Positions 1-7,779 of a DNA stretch of 23,178 nt are shown in pieces. Under the pieces are notes generated by a model. The model ran no database searches, was not told the origin of the DNA, and saw only the letters and a list, made by a program, of their open reading frames with translations. A program made the translations under genes and the position numbers. Origin of the DNA: an uncultured Muribaculaceae bacterium (GTDB lineage: Bacteria > Bacteroidota > Bacteroidia > Bacteroidales > Muribaculaceae); contig CAJTZS010000054.1 of the NCBI GenBank assembly GCA_910584055.1, forward strand, positions 1 through 23,178, in the 5' to 3' direction. How positions within the stretch are numbered: the first letter of the stretch is position 1; each line of letters opens with the position of its first letter.

Positions 1-40
1 ATCGTTATTTTCCTTAAAAAATTTCACAAATTAAATTAGT

Positions 41-754
41 TTAAACAACTTCAATTGTAGGTATGCATAACTCGTCACAGGCATATGAATTTTTGAAATA
101 TTTATAATAGACTGAATTATTGTTCAGATTGTCGTAAACATATTCCGCACATTTGCGACTCAATGCCATCCAAGATCCCCCGAAATATATATCCTCCCCT
201 TTTATCGTTTTTTGCTTCCTGATTCCAAGCGTCCATAATAACTTGCGGGATAAAGCAACCAAAATCTTTTTAAGAAAGTTGGGGCGAATATTTGTATCAC
301 GGAATAAATGGTATCCAGCATATCGCTTTTTTTGAGCTTTATTGTCATAATTGGAGAGATTCATTCCGCATATATATTCCCGTGATCTGTTTTTTTCAAA
401 TTCATTAAGGATATGCCGAGGGGACTTTATTGGATAGCATAAGCCTGATAGGAATACAAATCTTGAATATTCTTTCTCATTAAATTCTAATGTAGATTTC
501 AAAAATAATCGTTGCAATCTTACTTGTGAAAAACCAGCCCAATAAACAGAGATACGTTCCTCAATAAAATAGACTTTTCCTGCCCCTAAGGAATAAAGAC
601 CTTCAAACCGATCAAGAAGTGTCTTATAACAAGTCCGGTCAACTTTCTTGTCAACATGAACAAAAACATCTCCAGATCTTACTAATTGATTACATAATCT
701 AAACAATTGATCAAAATCTGTATGTGCCGCTACAAGGTATGCTATGTTACACAT
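41..754 (-). CDS. GT14-like (core-2/I-branching type) glycosyltransferase, short at C-terminus
   Basis: Probable glycosyltransferase adding a sugar to the capsule repeat unit. The N-terminus (NIAYLVAAHTDFDQLFRL, then VFVHVDKK), a central FLSGLCYPIKSP segment and GGSWMALSRKCAEYV are the pattern of the core-2/I-branching beta-N-acetylglucosaminyltransferase family (GT14), including its bacterial capsule members. I prefer the ATG at 754, which shares its A with the TGA stop of the upstream GT2 gene; the alternative TTG at 757 adds one residue. The product is 237 aa. It ends soon after the CDELCIPTI motif, where family members usually continue for several tens of residues, so it looks C-terminally shortened. 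Stops follow quickly in all three frames, so a simple frameshift does not restore a tail. It is the last gene visible in the operon. Donor and acceptor sugars cannot be told from sequence. Confidence 0.78.
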   Translation of the reverse strand: MCNIAYLVAAHTDFDQLFRLCNQLVRSGDVFVHVDKKVDRTCYKTLLDRFEGLYSLGAGKVYFIEERISVYWAGFSQVRLQRLFLKSTLEFNEKEYSRFVFLSGLCYPIKSPRHILNEFEKNRSREYICGMNLSNYDNKAQKKRYAGYHLFRDTNIRPNFLKKILVALSRKLLWTLGIRKQKTIKGEDIYFGGSWMALSRKCAEYVYDNLNNNSVYYKYFKNSYACDELCIPTIEVV

Positions 755-1707
755 CAATTGCGAGTAAAGGGGAACGGAAATAATCTATATTTTATAAGGG
801 AACATCGTATCCTTTGTTTTAAAGGAAGTCTTTTATTGAAAAGGACAGCCCTGTTAAGTTCCGGGAAGGTAGACATCCAAATTTTATAATATTTAGAATT
901 GCCGATAAGAGGACGAAGGTTATCCCGAAGAATATATTTCAATTTAAAGAATGCCTCTTCAGACTGATTATTCAAGGCATCATGTTTTTTATAAAAAGAA
1001 GCTATAATCTTAAAATTTTCTATTCCTTCTTTGAAATTCTTAAATATGCGCTCTTCCGTACGTAGCCTTATTATTGATGATGGATTTTTCCAGATATAAT
1101 AGTTATAGTCTGTCACCAAACCGATTCGCTTACAATAGTAAATTAATTGAAGAACCAGACATTTATCTTCGGCCATTGCTCCAACTGGTGTCATTATATC
1201 ATCCTTATAAATGGTTTTTCTGAACATCTTGTTGCAAAGCGATCCCTCATTTAACCAATCAGATATATTGTTTGTGATATGTTGCCTATCGGCATCAGGG
1301 AAAAGCGTTATGTCGTATATCACATTCCCATCAGTTTCCTTCATCTGGCATACAACGACATCAAGATTGTCCTTTATGGCCATACGGTACATCTCTTCGT
1401 AAAGCTCTTTATCTACCCAATCATCGCTGTCACAATGTATAATATAGTCACCGACAGCATTCCTAATGCCAGTCTGTCTTGCTTCGGGAAGCCCCTTGTT
1501 TTTATCATGATGCAAAATTTTAATATTGTCACGTCGGGCCGGATAATCCTTTATCACTTCCTTTAAAATATCAATTGACCGGTCAGGTGTGCAATCATCC
1601 ACGAATATAAATTCTATGGAATCCATGCTCTGCTCAAATAGGGATCGGGCGCATCTTTCGATATATTTTTCAACCCCCCAAACCGGTATTATTACCGATA
1701 CGTTCAT
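754..1707 (-). CDS. Family 2 glycosyltransferase
   Basis: Cytoplasmic or membrane-associated GT-A fold transferase that would add a sugar from a nucleotide-sugar donor to the lipid-linked capsule repeat unit. The 317 aa protein opens with the classic GT2 strand MNVSVIIPVWGVEKYIERC. It has an acidic VDD at 36-38 followed by C-T-P-D, and the metal-binding D-x-D (HCDSDDWVD, residues 91-99), then WLNEGSLCNKMFRK. The C-terminal ~100 residues are basic and carry no long hydrophobic segment. It starts at ATG 1707, 16 bp after the flippase gene, and its stop overlaps the next gene by one base, so the genes are probably translated together. The family call is firm; the sugar specificity is unknown. 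Confidence 0.9.
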   Translation of the reverse strand: MNVSVIIPVWGVEKYIERCARSLFEQSMDSIEFIFVDDCTPDRSIDILKEVIKDYPARRDNIKILHHDKNKGLPEARQTGIRNAVGDYIIHCDSDDWVDKELYEEMYRMAIKDNLDVVVCQMKETDGNVIYDITLFPDADRQHITNNISDWLNEGSLCNKMFRKTIYKDDIMTPVGAMAEDKCLVLQLIYYCKRIGLVTDYNYYIWKNPSSIIRLRTEERIFKNFKEGIENFKIIASFYKKHDALNNQSEEAFFKLKYILRDNLRPLIGNSKYYKIWMSTFPELNRAVLFNKRLPLKQRIRCSLIKYRLFPFPFTRN

Positions 1708-1723
1708 CTGGATAACCTAATTT

Positions 1724-3295
1724 TTATTTATTGAATTTTATTTTTATATAATGCCATACTCTATGTCTGTCAGAACCGGTAAGTCCAATATAAAGGACTA
1801 CACACGTGGAAATTATCAAGGAGACCATACTGACTGCAATAAATCTAATCCAACCCTCCTGCATTGTCAAATGTATCATTGCGGGTATGAAAATAGAAAC
1901 TGCAAACATAGCACAAGATCTCAATACAACTTTAAATACAAATTCTCTTTTCCCAAACGAGCTATAACGAGACAAGAAGTAGAGATTAATGATTAACATC
2001 ACTGGGGTTTGAACGCAAAATACAGCAAAAGTCTGGACAGGGTTAAGACCGTATTTGAGACCTTTATACCACATCAAAATAAATGATATATAAACCGAGG
2101 CAGAAACAATACTTATATACTTTAATTTACCGACTGCCTTAATTCCATCAATTAATGGTGAATTTATTGAAAAAAATAGCATTTCTATAATGGTAAGTCT
2201 CAAAAATGGAACCGTGTATTTCGGAACATATCCAAGCCAAATCTTATATATAAATGATGTCTCTATGATTACCGGCACTGTCATTATTATCATTATATAA
2301 GAAGAGAAGCGACAAACGTTCAATATAAGCTTGTTCATTTTATCAACCTCTCCTTGCGCGAAATATTTAAATATTTGTGGTCGAGACGATGTCTGGAAGT
2401 TGGTTATAAACATAGTTATGGCACCACTAATATAACGTATCAACCCTATCGCCGCATTCGCTACCGTTGAAAAAAAACGATTCATAAGTATATTGAAGCT
2501 TTGAGCATTCAACATCCAAGTGAATGACTCGACTGCATTCCAACTCATAAAACCAAATATGTTTTTTACAACACCTTTATCCAGACCTAAGGAAAAGCGA
2601 CATTCTACAAAATTTTTTCGACAATATATATTATATATCAATGCACTGCTTAGACTAACTGCAAACATAATAATAGAATACAAAATCAAATTGTCGTTGT
2701 GGGAATACACGAGACACAATGCAACAAGTAATTTCATTATTACATCATATATGCTCATATATGCATATATGTTCATCTTCTCATGAGAGATGATGCTGGC
2801 TTGAAACGGAGCCTGAATAACCGATATTACAGAACTGAACACGGCGCATTGATAAACAATGTTCGCAGCAAACATTCTGTCAGATGCTATATTTAATTCA
2901 TTGTTAACAAACCATAATCCAATGCTTTCACCGACAACTAATGTAATAATAGATATAAAAATATGTAAGGTTAAGCAAGTTCTAAACATTTGAGGTAGTC
3001 TGCCTGCCAGCCCTTTGCCTAATTCTATTGTCAGAAACCTTGACGTGCCTTGATTTAAAAGGGAATTTACATATGCCAATAACGAGACCACTCCGGCAAT
3101 CAGACTATATATACCATAGTCATTTACACCTAAAGCCTTAAGAACAATTCTGGATGTGTATAAACCGATAAACAGAGTTACAAGCATCCTAATATATAGG
3201 AATACTGTATTTCTGGCAATGCGTCGATTGTTTGAATCAACAGTATGGATGCTGGATGAAGTTTTCATAGTCTGGAATGCCGTCCTATTTTCCAT
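1724..3295 (-). CDS. wzx: Wzx-type polysaccharide flippase (MATE/Polysacc_synt superfamily)
   Basis: Integral inner-membrane protein of 523 aa, expected to flip undecaprenyl-pyrophosphate-linked repeat units to the periplasm. After a polar N-tail (to about residue 25), the sequence alternates between about a dozen or more hydrophobic helices and short loops. It has the typical opening (NTVFLYIRMLVTLFIGLYTS, then VLKALGVNDYGIYSLIAGVV) and a conserved LNQGTSRFLTIELGKG stretch. Bacteroides capsule flippases look like this. The start is ATG 3295, only 2 bp after the stop of the preceding gene. No Wzy polymerase is visible in the window; it may lie to the left. The gene symbol reflects function in context rather than a proven orthologue. 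Confidence 0.9.
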   Translation of the reverse strand: MENRTAFQTMKTSSSIHTVDSNNRRIARNTVFLYIRMLVTLFIGLYTSRIVLKALGVNDYGIYSLIAGVVSLLAYVNSLLNQGTSRFLTIELGKGLAGRLPQMFRTCLTLHIFISIITLVVGESIGLWFVNNELNIASDRMFAANIVYQCAVFSSVISVIQAPFQASIISHEKMNIYAYMSIYDVIMKLLVALCLVYSHNDNLILYSIIMFAVSLSSALIYNIYCRKNFVECRFSLGLDKGVVKNIFGFMSWNAVESFTWMLNAQSFNILMNRFFSTVANAAIGLIRYISGAITMFITNFQTSSRPQIFKYFAQGEVDKMNKLILNVCRFSSYIMIIMTVPVIIETSFIYKIWLGYVPKYTVPFLRLTIIEMLFFSINSPLIDGIKAVGKLKYISIVSASVYISFILMWYKGLKYGLNPVQTFAVFCVQTPVMLIINLYFLSRYSSFGKREFVFKVVLRSCAMFAVSIFIPAMIHLTMQEGWIRFIAVSMVSLIISTCVVLYIGLTGSDRHRVWHYIKIKFNK

Positions 3296-3297
3296 TG

Positions 3298-4854
3298 TTA
3301 TCTACTAATCCATTTATCAAAATAAAGTGATGTATAGTAGGCAACTTCTTCATTAGAGAAATGAGACATAACCGATGACGATTCTTTTAATGTTGATGAG
3401 ACTTCATATATCAGTTTATCAGACTTTCCTTCGATTTTGAATCCATCAAAAAACACTGAGTTGATTAAATGAAGCTGAGCCGCAGCAATAGCGCAATCAC
3501 TCCACGCACACTCCTCTCCTTTAGCGTGTGCGATGATAAGTCCCCAAAATCTCAGGATGTCTCCTCTTAAGTCTGCATATAGTTTATTCCATTCCTGACG
3601 ATTCAATCCCCATAAGGATATGCCTATTTCAGGAAATAGAAACTCCATGTTCAGGTCAATAAATTCAGAGATTCTATACGCGATGACATTCACATCATCA
3701 TTCATAAAGATAGGCACATTCTCTTTTAGCCTTCCGGCAATCATGAAAATCAATTTATCGTCTTTCCCATGTTTTGAAATACAAGGTAAGTTGAATTCAA
3801 TGTTAATGCAATTAAGCCGGACGTAAAGAAGAGCGCTCTTGGCAATAGCAGATGAGGCATTGTCCGAACATTGTATTAAAGGTAAGTATGTCTCATAGGT
3901 TTTTGCAATAGCTCGGTCGTAAGGATTGTCCATTAAAGTCTTAATAATTGCTTCTGGTTTCAATCCAACATTCTGTTGAATAAATGCTGACACAGAGCTC
4001 ATAAGGCCCTTAACAGCTTCTAAGGCTCCTCTTTCATTTGCAATTTTATCGAAATGATCAGAAGTCGATTCAAAGAATGGTTCGAATGTTTTATAGTAAT
4101 TATCCTTTTGAAGAAGTCTGAATTCTAATTCTGCATCTGAAAGTTTATTATGTTCCCCTATTGTGGATATAAGGGATGAGAAAAAGACATTTCGAATGAT
4201 TGTTTTGGGTTTAATGTCTCCTTTGTTTTTAACACAAGATATTAGCGATTCTTTGATCGTCGCTCCTAAAGCGGTGTCTATACCGACATTAAATTCGGAA
4301 GGAATTTTATTAATGAAGTCTATTATAGCTGAATTAATCGCGCTATCAGATGAATTAAGTTCAAGTGCATTCTTTACATTCTCCGCTATGTTTTCAGTGA
4401 TTCCGGATGTTTCTTCAAGAATCATAGGGGCTGCTATTTGGGAGGCTGCAGTAATCGCTACATCAATAAGACCATTTGTAAGCTGACCAGATACATTCAT
4501 CTGTTCTTGTTCAATCTCATTAATGCATTTCTTTCCGGCATTTCGTGTCAAATAATAACTTGTTAATCCATTTGCAAAAGATCCTAAAGGAAGCCAATTC
4601 AGAAGTGTGGATCCTATGGCAGTTCCATTTATGGTTAATCTTCCAATTGCACGTGCTATATGAATATTTCTTGCCGCGGTGTCATTAATTGCATACAAGC
4701 TACATATCTCGTTTATCATCTTGATAGTGAGAGCCGTTAACGGAAATCGATCAAGACCAAATTGACCTCCGAGAAATCCAGAAACTGTTGAAGTACCACC
4801 ATGATACCACGCATATTCTTCGACAATTTTAAGTGCTTGTTTTCTTTTATTCAT
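3298..4854 (-). CDS. Uncharacterised protein with a DUF697/YcjF-like N-terminus
   Basis: 518 aa, not a recognised glycan enzyme. Residues about 18-118 (GGTSTVSGFLGGQFGLDRFPLTALTIKMINEICSLYAI..., then AIGRLTINGTAIGSTLLNWLPLGSFANGLTSYYLTRNAGKKCI) resemble the helical DUF697/YcjF module usually joined to Era-like GTPases: a proline-containing short hydrophobic helix, an I-x-M-I-x-E-I-x-x-L-Y-x-I helix and Gly/Ala-rich amphipathic helices. No P-loop or other GTPase motif is present here. Residues 125-145 are moderately hydrophobic and the remainder is helical and without a motif I know. It starts at ATG 4854, after the fold-back element, and ends 2 bp before wzx, so it is probably cotranscribed with the flippase. 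A membrane-associated accessory role is inference. Homology at the N-terminus is my reading and needs a profile search. Confidence 0.72.
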   Translation of the reverse strand: MNKRKQALKIVEEYAWYHGGTSTVSGFLGGQFGLDRFPLTALTIKMINEICSLYAINDTAARNIHIARAIGRLTINGTAIGSTLLNWLPLGSFANGLTSYYLTRNAGKKCINEIEQEQMNVSGQLTNGLIDVAITAASQIAAPMILEETSGITENIAENVKNALELNSSDSAINSAIIDFINKIPSEFNVGIDTALGATIKESLISCVKNKGDIKPKTIIRNVFFSSLISTIGEHNKLSDAELEFRLLQKDNYYKTFEPFFESTSDHFDKIANERGALEAVKGLMSSVSAFIQQNVGLKPEAIIKTLMDNPYDRAIAKTYETYLPLIQCSDNASSAIAKSALLYVRLNCINIEFNLPCISKHGKDDKLIFMIAGRLKENVPIFMNDDVNVIAYRISEFIDLNMEFLFPEIGISLWGLNRQEWNKLYADLRGDILRFWGLIIAHAKGEECAWSDCAIAAAQLHLINSVFFDGFKIEGKSDKLIYEVSSTLKESSSVMSHFSNEEVAYYTSLYFDKWISR

Positions 4855-4913
4855 TTGAAATAAATTTAAAGCCTTGATTGCACACTAAGTTGCCATCTAT
4901 ACTTCCTTATGCA

Positions 4914-5114
4914 TTAAGAGTATGTTTGAATTTAACACGAATTTAATGTTTGAGTATATTTGAAAAATTCTTTTCCATTCCATGACGGTTCTTTCCGGTG
5001 AATTTCACCGAGTCTCATCAGTCGCATAGCCCGCTATGCTCCTTCTTCAACTCGTGAAATTCCCTCGAAAATAACTCTTCATGCAAAGGAAAGTTAAATC
5101 CAAACATACTCTAA
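4914..5114. repeat. Fold-back (MITE-like) element with long imperfect inverted repeats
   Basis: The outer arms are 4914-4936 and 5093-5114. On the same strand they read TTAAGAGTATGTTTG... and TTAGAGTATGTTTG..., both ending ATTTAAC, with one indel and one mismatch. Moving inward, 4970-5012 pairs imperfectly with 5052-5092, including GAATTTCACCGAG against GAATTTCACGAG. The centre holds a perfect GCATAGC/GCTATGC dyad (5024-5039) with a 2 nt gap. The left arm carries about 40 extra AT-rich bases. There is no ORF. The whole 4855-5204 gap holds no convincing gene, only this structure. It could be a non-autonomous transposable element, or act as an RNA hairpin that limits read-through from the cassette upstream into the glycan genes. 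Whether it is repeated elsewhere in the genome cannot be seen here. Confidence 0.75.
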
Positions 5115-5204
5115 GAAGCAATTGGACAATTCTGAGATTTACTTGCAGCGTTTGGGTTTGCCGATCTTGACTGTCTGAGCTTTAATGTTTTATAGCGATC
5201 CGTC

Positions 5205-6155
5205 TTATTTGCTGTCGTTGTTTAAATTGTATAAAGAAAGGCTGAGGTCGTGGAGGCGGCGCAGGATCTTATCGGTCGAATTGTGGGTGCGGTCCGACAG
5301 GTCGTGTATCAATTCCCGAATTTTCGATTGCATCGCGTTCAGTCTCCTCACTCTCCGGTTCCGACTCTTCAACTTTATGACATCAATCAACCTGAAGCAT
5401 TGTATCAGTGCGTTGATAAGATGGACTACATTGTCATCGGACAGCGGCACGTCCTGACTCTCGATTATATCTATAAGTTCTTGAAAAGATCTGACCGTTT
5501 CTACCTTGATCAAAGAGGTTATATTTCCGTCTGGGTCTTCCGATATGGCAGAACAGTTATAGTCAACCCATAGTGTCGACACCAGGAGCTGCATATTGTT
5601 ATTGGCTGATTTGAGCCGTATGTTTTCAAGCATGCTTTCATATTCCATCCTTGTTTTGCGGCTTAACACAAATTGTATTATTATGGGGAGACCACCGCCA
5701 AAAATTGCTAACACGGCTATCCAGAATCCTGTCCATCCATTAAATTTATTGATGATATTGTTGGTTTCCTGCCGGGTGTCGGATATTAACTTTTCCTCGT
5801 TATCCTCAATTTCGGCCACCCTTAACGTCAGCAATTTTAATCTATAAATAATTTCCCGGTATTCTTCCTCCGCAGCGTTTCCCTTTCCCCGGATCTGGGA
5901 TTTTAACTTGTCGGGTGGATTCTGGTGTCTTATTGTGTCTGAAAGAAAATCGTTGCATGACGCATAGAATAGCGAGCGGAGCGAGTCGGACTTCAATCGT
6001 CTCAGCTCAGACTCTTTCTCCATCCTGCACGATGCATGGTAAACATGGCATGTGCTCATTGTCAGACCGATACCAAGCATTATTGATATTATCACAAGCG
6101 TGTTGCTTAAGATAGCGGCTATCTGCAGCTTCAATTTAGTTCTTTTTAACCGCAT
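5205..6155 (-). CDS. Two-TM coiled-coil membrane protein, third gene of the PRTase-ATPase cassette
   Basis: 316 aa, not assigned to a family by me. TM1 is at about residues 11-34 (IAAILSNTLVIISIMLGIGL). Residues 43-135 form a charged, probably coiled-coil segment with cysteines at 36, 43 and 67. TM2 is at about 143-164 (GFWIAVLAIFGGGLPIIIQF). The remaining ~150 residues are soluble, helical and rich in Arg/Asp, ending near LHDLSLSLYNLNNDSK. With a basic N-terminus, the likely topology puts the C-terminal domain in the cytoplasm and the coiled coil outside the membrane. The start is ATG 6155, overlapping the 3' end of the ATPase gene by 20 nt, which implies translational coupling. In a conflict system a protein of this shape would be a candidate membrane effector or anchor; that role is inference from context only. 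Confidence 0.8.
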   Translation of the reverse strand: MRLKRTKLKLQIAAILSNTLVIISIMLGIGLTMSTCHVYHASCRMEKESELRRLKSDSLRSLFYASCNDFLSDTIRHQNPPDKLKSQIRGKGNAAEEEYREIIYRLKLLTLRVAEIEDNEEKLISDTRQETNNIINKFNGWTGFWIAVLAIFGGGLPIIIQFVLSRKTRMEYESMLENIRLKSANNNMQLLVSTLWVDYNCSAISEDPDGNITSLIKVETVRSFQELIDIIESQDVPLSDDNVVHLINALIQCFRLIDVIKLKSRNRRVRRLNAMQSKIRELIHDLSDRTHNSTDKILRRLHDLSLSLYNLNNDSK

Positions 6156-7728
6156 CGTTAAAATCGGTATTGAATTTTACCCGGTCATAAAGGTTATAGA
6201 AAATTAGCTCCATGTTTCCAGTCTTATCGCCGGATGATATTGATATCCTGTTCCCATCCTCCTTCTCGTTGATTTCCGAAGGGCTGAAGATCTGCACCAG
6301 ATTAACTTTGCGGGGAGGGTAATTATTCTTGTCACAGAACGGGTCTGTTTCCCTCCTAAGGTCGCAAACTCCATCATAGATGCTTTCGGCTATTATATCG
6401 TCTTGCGTAAAGAAAATCAATTGAAGAGGATTATTGTTTATTTCGAGATCGTGATACTCCTTGAAAATATTATTGAAAAAATTCTTACTGTTTAGCCTGT
6501 TGGTGAAGTCACTGCTGTCGAATATGTCGTCAAAAACAAGAGGAAAACTGATCTTCCTGGATTTCATAATGTAAAAAGCTATGGCAATCTTAAGGGAAAC
6601 CAAATAAAGCTTAAACCGGAAGTTGTTGAAGTAGTAACGAGGCCTTATTTTTTGGCTTTTATCGTTCTTCAACTGTAGCATCCCGTTAAACATCTTTTTC
6701 CCGTTTTCTGAATCGAATGACAATTCTACCTCATCGCTTTCATAATCTTTAAGAAGGGTGGATATTATATGTTGAGCTTGGGGGAGAAGGTCTAACCGGA
6801 TTTCCGATATTTTATTCTCGATGGCTTCTTTTAGTTCCTCAGAGTAGGTGGCAAATTTTTCTAATGCTTTGATATCATCCTCCGTTAGGCTCGCTTTCGT
6901 ATGTCCGTTCAATGCCTTCTTTTCGGTTTTTTCTACCATAGAGGTTCTTATCTCTTCAAGTCTCGCCTCGATTTTATTCAATTCTCCGAGACCAATTGCG
7001 TTGTCCAGATATTCTTTCATTCCGATGCCGTCGCATTCTATGATCGATAGATCGCTTTCGGAACAGAAAAAGGGAGAGAGGTCGATATGTTCTTTTATGG
7101 AACATTCATGTTTGTATATCGGATGGTTAACTGCAATCCGCGGAATAATGCCGTTGTCTGCAAGCGTCACTTGAATAAACAATGGGTTGCTTACGGCTCC
7201 GAAATGATGTCTGAACGCATTTTGCCTTTCAGTAGTTTTTATCTTATGCTTGGATTCAATGGCAGTTTGGTTGATGAGCGCGAGTTCCATTGCACTATAA
7301 AGAGTGGTTTTCCCTGACCCATTGCTGCCCACTATGATATATGACTCCGGTTCCTCTCCGCATGTCTCAATGTCAATATTGTTATCCTGAGGACCTGTAA
7401 ACGTTAGTCCATAATATTTTTCAGAGTCCGCAGGTATTCCACGATATCCCGATAAGATGAGGCGTTTTATTCGAAGATCACGATCGCGCCAGTAGTCCCA
7501 TCCCGGAATCTGCGGCAGTGGTTCAGTGGATTGTATCGGATTCCCCGATACCCTTGTCATAAAACCTGTCCACGCATCGTCATTAAATATATGGTCATTC
7601 CCTCCATCTTTTGCCTTAGGCTCATCATCTTTTGTGAAAATTGAATCCCATCTTGTGAGAAACATTTTAGCCACAAGATTGCCTTTTTCGGACAATGATG
7701 TCAAAACTTCCCAGGCAGGAAAATCCAT
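6136..7728 (-). CDS. SMC/ABC-type AAA ATPase with divergent signature motif
   Basis: 530 aa P-loop ATPase of the RecF/SMC/Rad50-like ABC class. Walker A is GSNGSGKT (134-141), preceded by the YIIV strand. Walker B is FPLVFDDIFDSSD (395-407), with the D-loop-like SSDF just after it. Residues about 250-325 (LGELNKIEARLEEIRTSM..., LEKFATYSEELKEAIENKI) are a short coiled coil between the two ATPase halves. The usual LSGGQ/SEGE signature is replaced by YYFNNFRFKLYLVSLKIA (366-383), which sits where the signature helix should be. The first ~85 residues are an extra acidic domain ending in GWDYWRDRDLRIKRLIL. ATG 7728 lies 51 bp after the PRTase gene stop. Such ATPases often act as sensors or regulators in phage-defence operons; here that is inferred. 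Confidence 0.85.
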   Translation of the reverse strand: MDFPAWEVLTSLSEKGNLVAKMFLTRWDSIFTKDDEPKAKDGGNDHIFNDDAWTGFMTRVSGNPIQSTEPLPQIPGWDYWRDRDLRIKRLILSGYRGIPADSEKYYGLTFTGPQDNNIDIETCGEEPESYIIVGSNGSGKTTLYSAMELALINQTAIESKHKIKTTERQNAFRHHFGAVSNPLFIQVTLADNGIIPRIAVNHPIYKHECSIKEHIDLSPFFCSESDLSIIECDGIGMKEYLDNAIGLGELNKIEARLEEIRTSMVEKTEKKALNGHTKASLTEDDIKALEKFATYSEELKEAIENKISEIRLDLLPQAQHIISTLLKDYESDEVELSFDSENGKKMFNGMLQLKNDKSQKIRPRYYFNNFRFKLYLVSLKIAIAFYIMKSRKISFPLVFDDIFDSSDFTNRLNSKNFFNNIFKEYHDLEINNNPLQLIFFTQDDIIAESIYDGVCDLRRETDPFCDKNNYPPRKVNLVQIFSPSEINEKEDGNRISISSGDKTGNMELIFYNLYDRVKFNTDFNDAVKKN

Positions 7729-7779
7729 GATAAAATAAGTTTTACCGAAACTGAACTTCGGGAAAGTAAACGCTGACTA

